Assembly (NCBI GenBank): GCA_903899145.1
Contig: CAIUHY010000110.1
Location: 1-7,969, forward strand
Length of the DNA: 7,969 nucleotides
Source of the DNA: an uncultured Actinomycetes bacterium
Lineage (GTDB): Bacteria > Actinomycetota > Actinomycetes > Nanopelagicales > Nanopelagicaceae
Direction: 5' to 3'
Part shown: positions 5,576 to 7,969 of the stretch, piece after piece
Numbering within the stretch: the first letter of the stretch is position 1
Layout: each line of letters starts with the position of its first letter
Position numbers and translations under genes: made by a program
Notes under the pieces: generated by a model
What the model was told of the DNA's origin: nothing
Databases searched by the model: none
What the model saw: the letters and a program-made list of their open reading frames with translations, nothing else

Positions 5576-7030
5576 TTAGCGGTTACGAAGTTCGGCAAGC
5601 TTTTTAATCAACGCATCAGTAGAAGCTTTGCGTGTAAAAGACATTGTCGCAAGAGGGATGCTAAATCGCTTCTTTGCTACTGAGCGAAGATAGGTAAACT
5701 CTCGAAGCCCTTCTCGCCCATGTATGCGTCCATATCCACTCTCTTTGACTCCTCCAAACGGAAGTGTCGCGATACCGGCATATGCAATCACTGAGTTCAC
5801 CGAAACCATTCCGCATTGCAACTGAGAGGTTATGTAATCAGCATTTTTCTTTGACCAGACTGATGCAGCAAGGCCGTACTTAACCCCGTTGGAAAGTCTG
5901 ATTGCCTCATCCACATCACTGACCCTGTTGATCACAAGTGTTGGTCCAAATGTTTCCTCCACAACAGCAAGTGAGTCTTCTGGGACATTGACCATGATTG
6001 TTGGGTTTACATAAGGGGCTTGAACTGAATCAACACTTCCAACAACAAACTCTGCCCCTTTACTTGCAGCATCACGGATATGACTATCGATCACTTTGAG
6101 TTGAGAAGGCATTGTGATTGCGCCGTATTCTTTGCCTGGCTTAATCTTTTCAGCGCCTCTTTTGATTTCAGCAATAAATTTATCTGCTACTTTATCCATC
6201 ACATAAACACGCTCAGTGCCAATACAGGTCTGTCCAGAATTAGACATTGCTCCCCATAGGACTGCGTCAGTTGCTGCTGAAATATCAGCATCAACATCGA
6301 TAATTGCTGCATCTGATCCACCGCACTCAAGCACAACTGGAATCATGCGCTCAGCACAACTTGCTGCTACTTTCTTTGCAGTTCTAGTTGATCCCGTGAA
6401 AGCAACTTTATCTATGGCGCTCTGCGTGAGGGCAACACCAGTTGCAGGCCCACCTGTCACAACAAAAAATACATTCGCATCACGAGCAACTTCATTAAAA
6501 GTTTCGCCTAGCCAGAAACCAACTCCAGGGGTGAATTCACTCGGTTTGAAAACAACCGAGTTGCCTGCAGCAAGAGAATAGGCAATTGATCCCATAGGTG
6601 TGTAGACGGGATAATTCCAAGGTCCTATTACTCCAATAACACCAAAGGGAACATATTGAACCTTCGCTGACATATTAGCCATGATGAGTCCTGGCGCACG
6701 ATTGCTCGTGCGAAGAAAACGAGGGGCGTTATTTGCTGCCCATGCAAGATGGCCGATGGCAAGTGTGACTTCAAGAGTTGCATCACTCTTTGGTTTACCT
6801 GTCTCATCCATAACAATCTGGGCAAGTTCATCAATTCGAGATGCCATGAGAGCAGCCCACTTTTTAAGAATTACTTTTCTTCCCTTAAAGCCAAGTGCTC
6901 GCCAAGCAAGGGATCCAGCGCGGGCCCTAGCGACAAGCTCATGCACAACTTCTGCGCTGCTATCTGGGTATCTGCCTACTTCTTCTCCAGTGGCAGGTGA
7001 GTAGCTGATCAATGTGTCTATAGGAGTCAT
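5576..7030 (-). CDS. NAD(P)-dependent aldehyde dehydrogenase
   Basis: This ALDH-superfamily enzyme oxidises an aldehyde to the acid with NAD+ or NADP+. The 484 residues are the normal length. Visible residues include Asn139 in GPWNYP (oxyanion hole), Lys162 in FKPSE (cofactor binding), FTGSTRTAKK (211-220), general base Glu235 in LECGGSD, the catalytic Cys269 in SGQTCIG, Glu359 in ETFGP, and PFGGVKESGYGR (424-435). The usual LELGGK is LECGGSD here, so the Lys after the two glycines is Ser; related variants occur in some ALDH groups. Substrate cannot be assigned: succinate semialdehyde and other medium or aromatic aldehydes are all possible. The ATG at 7028-7030 has no Shine-Dalgarno sequence and a -10 box six bases upstream, implying a leaderless mRNA. 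It is divergent from the alpha/beta hydrolase gene. Confidence 0.94.
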   Translation of the reverse strand: MTPIDTLISYSPATGEEVGRYPDSSAEVVHELVARARAGSLAWRALGFKGRKVILKKWAALMASRIDELAQIVMDETGKPKSDATLEVTLAIGHLAWAANNAPRFLRTSNRAPGLIMANMSAKVQYVPFGVIGVIGPWNYPVYTPMGSIAYSLAAGNSVVFKPSEFTPGVGFWLGETFNEVARDANVFFVVTGGPATGVALTQSAIDKVAFTGSTRTAKKVAASCAERMIPVVLECGGSDAAIIDVDADISAATDAVLWGAMSNSGQTCIGTERVYVMDKVADKFIAEIKRGAEKIKPGKEYGAITMPSQLKVIDSHIRDAASKGAEFVVGSVDSVQAPYVNPTIMVNVPEDSLAVVEETFGPTLVINRVSDVDEAIRLSNGVKYGLAASVWSKKNADYITSQLQCGMVSVNSVIAYAGIATLPFGGVKESGYGRIHGREGLREFTYLRSVAKKRFSIPLATMSFTRKASTDALIKKLAELRNR

Positions 7031-7052
7031 AGGGTAAGACTAAACTTATTTT
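7031..7052. other. 22-bp divergent intergenic region with overlapping -10 boxes
   Basis: These 22 bases separate the ATG of the aldehyde dehydrogenase gene from the GTG of the hydrolase gene. They hold TAGTCT on the minus strand and TAAACT on the plus strand, sharing two bases, with six bases left on each side before the start codons. No ribosome binding site exists on either side, so both mRNAs are probably leaderless. Confidence 0.6.
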
Positions 7053-7065
7053 GTGTCAGAGTTAA
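7037..7065 (-). promoter_or_regulatory. Probable leaderless promoter of the aldehyde dehydrogenase gene
   Basis: On the minus strand TTAACT (7060-7065; four of six match TTGACA) lies 17 bases before TAGTCT (7037-7042), a TAnnnT -10 box. Six bases (TACCCT) then precede the ATG at 7030, so transcription should start at the start codon. The -35 box lies inside codons 3-5 of the divergent hydrolase gene. Confidence 0.6.
7041..7046 (+). promoter_or_regulatory. Probable leaderless -10 box of the alpha/beta hydrolase gene
   Basis: TAAACT fits TAnnnT and lies exactly six bases before the GTG at 7053, with no Shine-Dalgarno sequence between. No good -35 box is seen about 17 bases upstream. The box shares bases 7041-7042 with the opposing -10 box of the aldehyde dehydrogenase gene. 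Confidence 0.55.
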
Positions 7066-7763
7066 TAAGGCCGAGCACAATTCTTCCTGCCAATCGTAGG
7101 GCGATCACGATCACTACCGCCGATTCCCTCAAATTGGTTGGGGAGGTCGCCAGCCCACTTGAGGGCCATACCGCATCCTTGCTCTGCCTTCACCCCAACC
7201 CGAGTGGCGGGGGAATGATGGATAGCCATATCTATAAGAAGGCTGCAAGCAGGCTTCCATTTATGGCCGGCATTGAAGTTATTCGTTTCAATACTCGTGG
7301 GACAACAAGTGAAGCAGGAACCTCAGAAGGTGTCTTTGATAGTGGTGAGGGTGAAAAGCTAGATGTTGAAGCTGCAATCAATTATTGTTTTGATGCACTT
7401 AAGGTAGAAAAACTTTGGATAACAGGTTGGTCATTTGGAACTGATCTCGCCCTTCGATATGCAAAAGACGCGCGAATTGTGGGATTAATTTTGCTTAGTC
7501 CGCCCTTGCAACGGACGCAGCAGGAAGATTTAGATTTTTGGCAGAAAGACTCGCGCCCCGTGAACGCATATATTCCCGAACATGATGAGTACCTAAATCC
7601 AGAACAGGCGAAGGAGAGATTTAAAAGTTTTCCTCGCCTGAACTTAATTTCCGTTGATGGCGCTAAACACTTGTGGGTTGGAGAACCATTTGTTTATCGC
7701 ATCTTGAGTGAAATTACAGGGATTATCGCTCCAAACAGATTGCCTTTACCTACAGAGATTTAG
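7053..7763 (+). CDS. Alpha/beta hydrolase superfamily protein
   Basis: The 236-residue protein has the alpha/beta hydrolase core: LLCLHPNPSGGG (43-54) after the first core strand, forming the oxyanion-side loop with an HPxP-like motif; RFNTRG (78-83); the nucleophile elbow GWSFG (125-129) with Ser127; a probable acid in PEHDEY (Asp178 or Glu179); and His206 in DGAKHLW. The HPxP loop and length resemble the COG2945 group of small predicted hydrolases, whose substrates are mostly unknown. No signal peptide is visible, so it is cytoplasmic. The start is a GTG inside a probable leaderless promoter. It is divergent from the aldehyde dehydrogenase gene and could be controlled with it; a joint role in ester/aldehyde breakdown is only a guess. 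Its stop overlaps that of the MMPL gene on the other strand. Confidence 0.9.
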   Translation: MSELIRPSTILPANRRAITITTADSLKLVGEVASPLEGHTASLLCLHPNPSGGGMMDSHIYKKAASRLPFMAGIEVIRFNTRGTTSEAGTSEGVFDSGEGEKLDVEAAINYCFDALKVEKLWITGWSFGTDLALRYAKDARIVGLILLSPPLQRTQQEDLDFWQKDSRPVNAYIPEHDEYLNPEQAKERFKSFPRLNLISVDGAKHLWVGEPFVYRILSEITGIIAPNRLPLPTEI

Positions 7764-7969
7764 CTCTTCTGTAGTTTTGAAGGCCACCAGATCTTTGGTC
7801 CGATACTGTGGACTAAAGCCGGAACAAGTATTGAGCGAACAATGAATGTGTCGAGCAATACTCCAAATGCAACAGAGAAACCGATTTCTGCCAAGAAGAC
7901 AATCGGTAAGATGCCAAGCACGGTAAATGTTGCTGCAAGAACAATTCCTGCAGAAGTAATCACCCCGCC
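7760..7969 (-). CDS. MMPL/RND-family membrane transporter, C-terminal end (5' part outside window)
   Basis: The last 69 residues of a membrane protein are present; the frame stays open through the right edge, so the start lies beyond the window. The segment begins with GGVITSAGIVLAATF, followed by a second hydrophobic stretch and then GVLLDTFIVRSILVPAL, ending in an IWWPSKLQKS-like cytoplasmic tail. The GGVITSAG turn and the LLDTFIVR...LVPAL helix are characteristic of the last transmembrane helices of MmpL-type transporters in actinobacteria. Members move lipids or other hydrophobic compounds across the membrane using the proton gradient. The substrate cannot be judged from this fragment. 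The stop codon (7760-7762) overlaps the stop of the converging hydrolase gene. Confidence 0.88.
   Translation of the reverse strand, partial: GGVITSAGIVLAATFTVLGILPIVFLAEIGFSVAFGVLLDTFIVRSILVPALVHSIGPKIWWPSKLQKS

Overview
This window looks like a piece of core chromosome from a small-genome, moderately low-GC actinobacterium. The GC content looks mid-40s percent by eye; I did not count it. The lineage is inferred from four signs. A cobalamin adenosyltransferase sits divergently beside murA next to the end of the atp operon, a neighbourhood also found in Mycobacterium tuberculosis (Rv1310/Rv1311, Rv1314c, Rv1315). MurA has Asp in place of the catalytic Cys. There is a small zinc-motif protein of a type I associate with Streptomyces and relatives. 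At least one gene pair appears to be transcribed leaderless. The extreme compactness would suit streamlined freshwater actinobacteria of the acI/Nanopelagicales type, but that placement is a guess.

Layout: the end of atpD and a complete but very short atpC run rightward (1-906). murA runs leftward and converges on atpC, so that their stop codons overlap. murA is divergent from a PduO-type adenosyltransferase gene (2226-2801). A leftward operon follows (5163 down to 2808): a DrrA-like ABC ATPase, a DrrB-like permease, and a proline-rich, probably secreted protein of unknown function. A small CxxC...HxxC protein runs rightward (5254-5565) and converges on an aldehyde dehydrogenase gene (7030 down to 5576). 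That gene shares a 22-bp divergent promoter region with a rightward alpha/beta hydrolase gene (7053-7763). The hydrolase gene converges, again with overlapping stop codons, on the end of an MMPL-type membrane protein gene cut by the window edge.

Only about 190 bases lie outside genes. None of the four convergent junctions has room for a conventional intrinsic terminator. I found no RNA genes, mobile elements, CRISPR arrays or long repeats.

The functions are mostly housekeeping: ATP synthesis, the first committed step of peptidoglycan synthesis, coenzyme B12 formation, export and aldehyde oxidation. I see no clear new multi-gene system. The most interesting points are the 22-bp region with two opposed leaderless promoters whose -10 boxes overlap, the secreted-protein gene whose signal peptide has no standard start codon (TAATA where TAATG would be expected), the epsilon subunit lacking its regulatory helices, and the Asp-type MurA.
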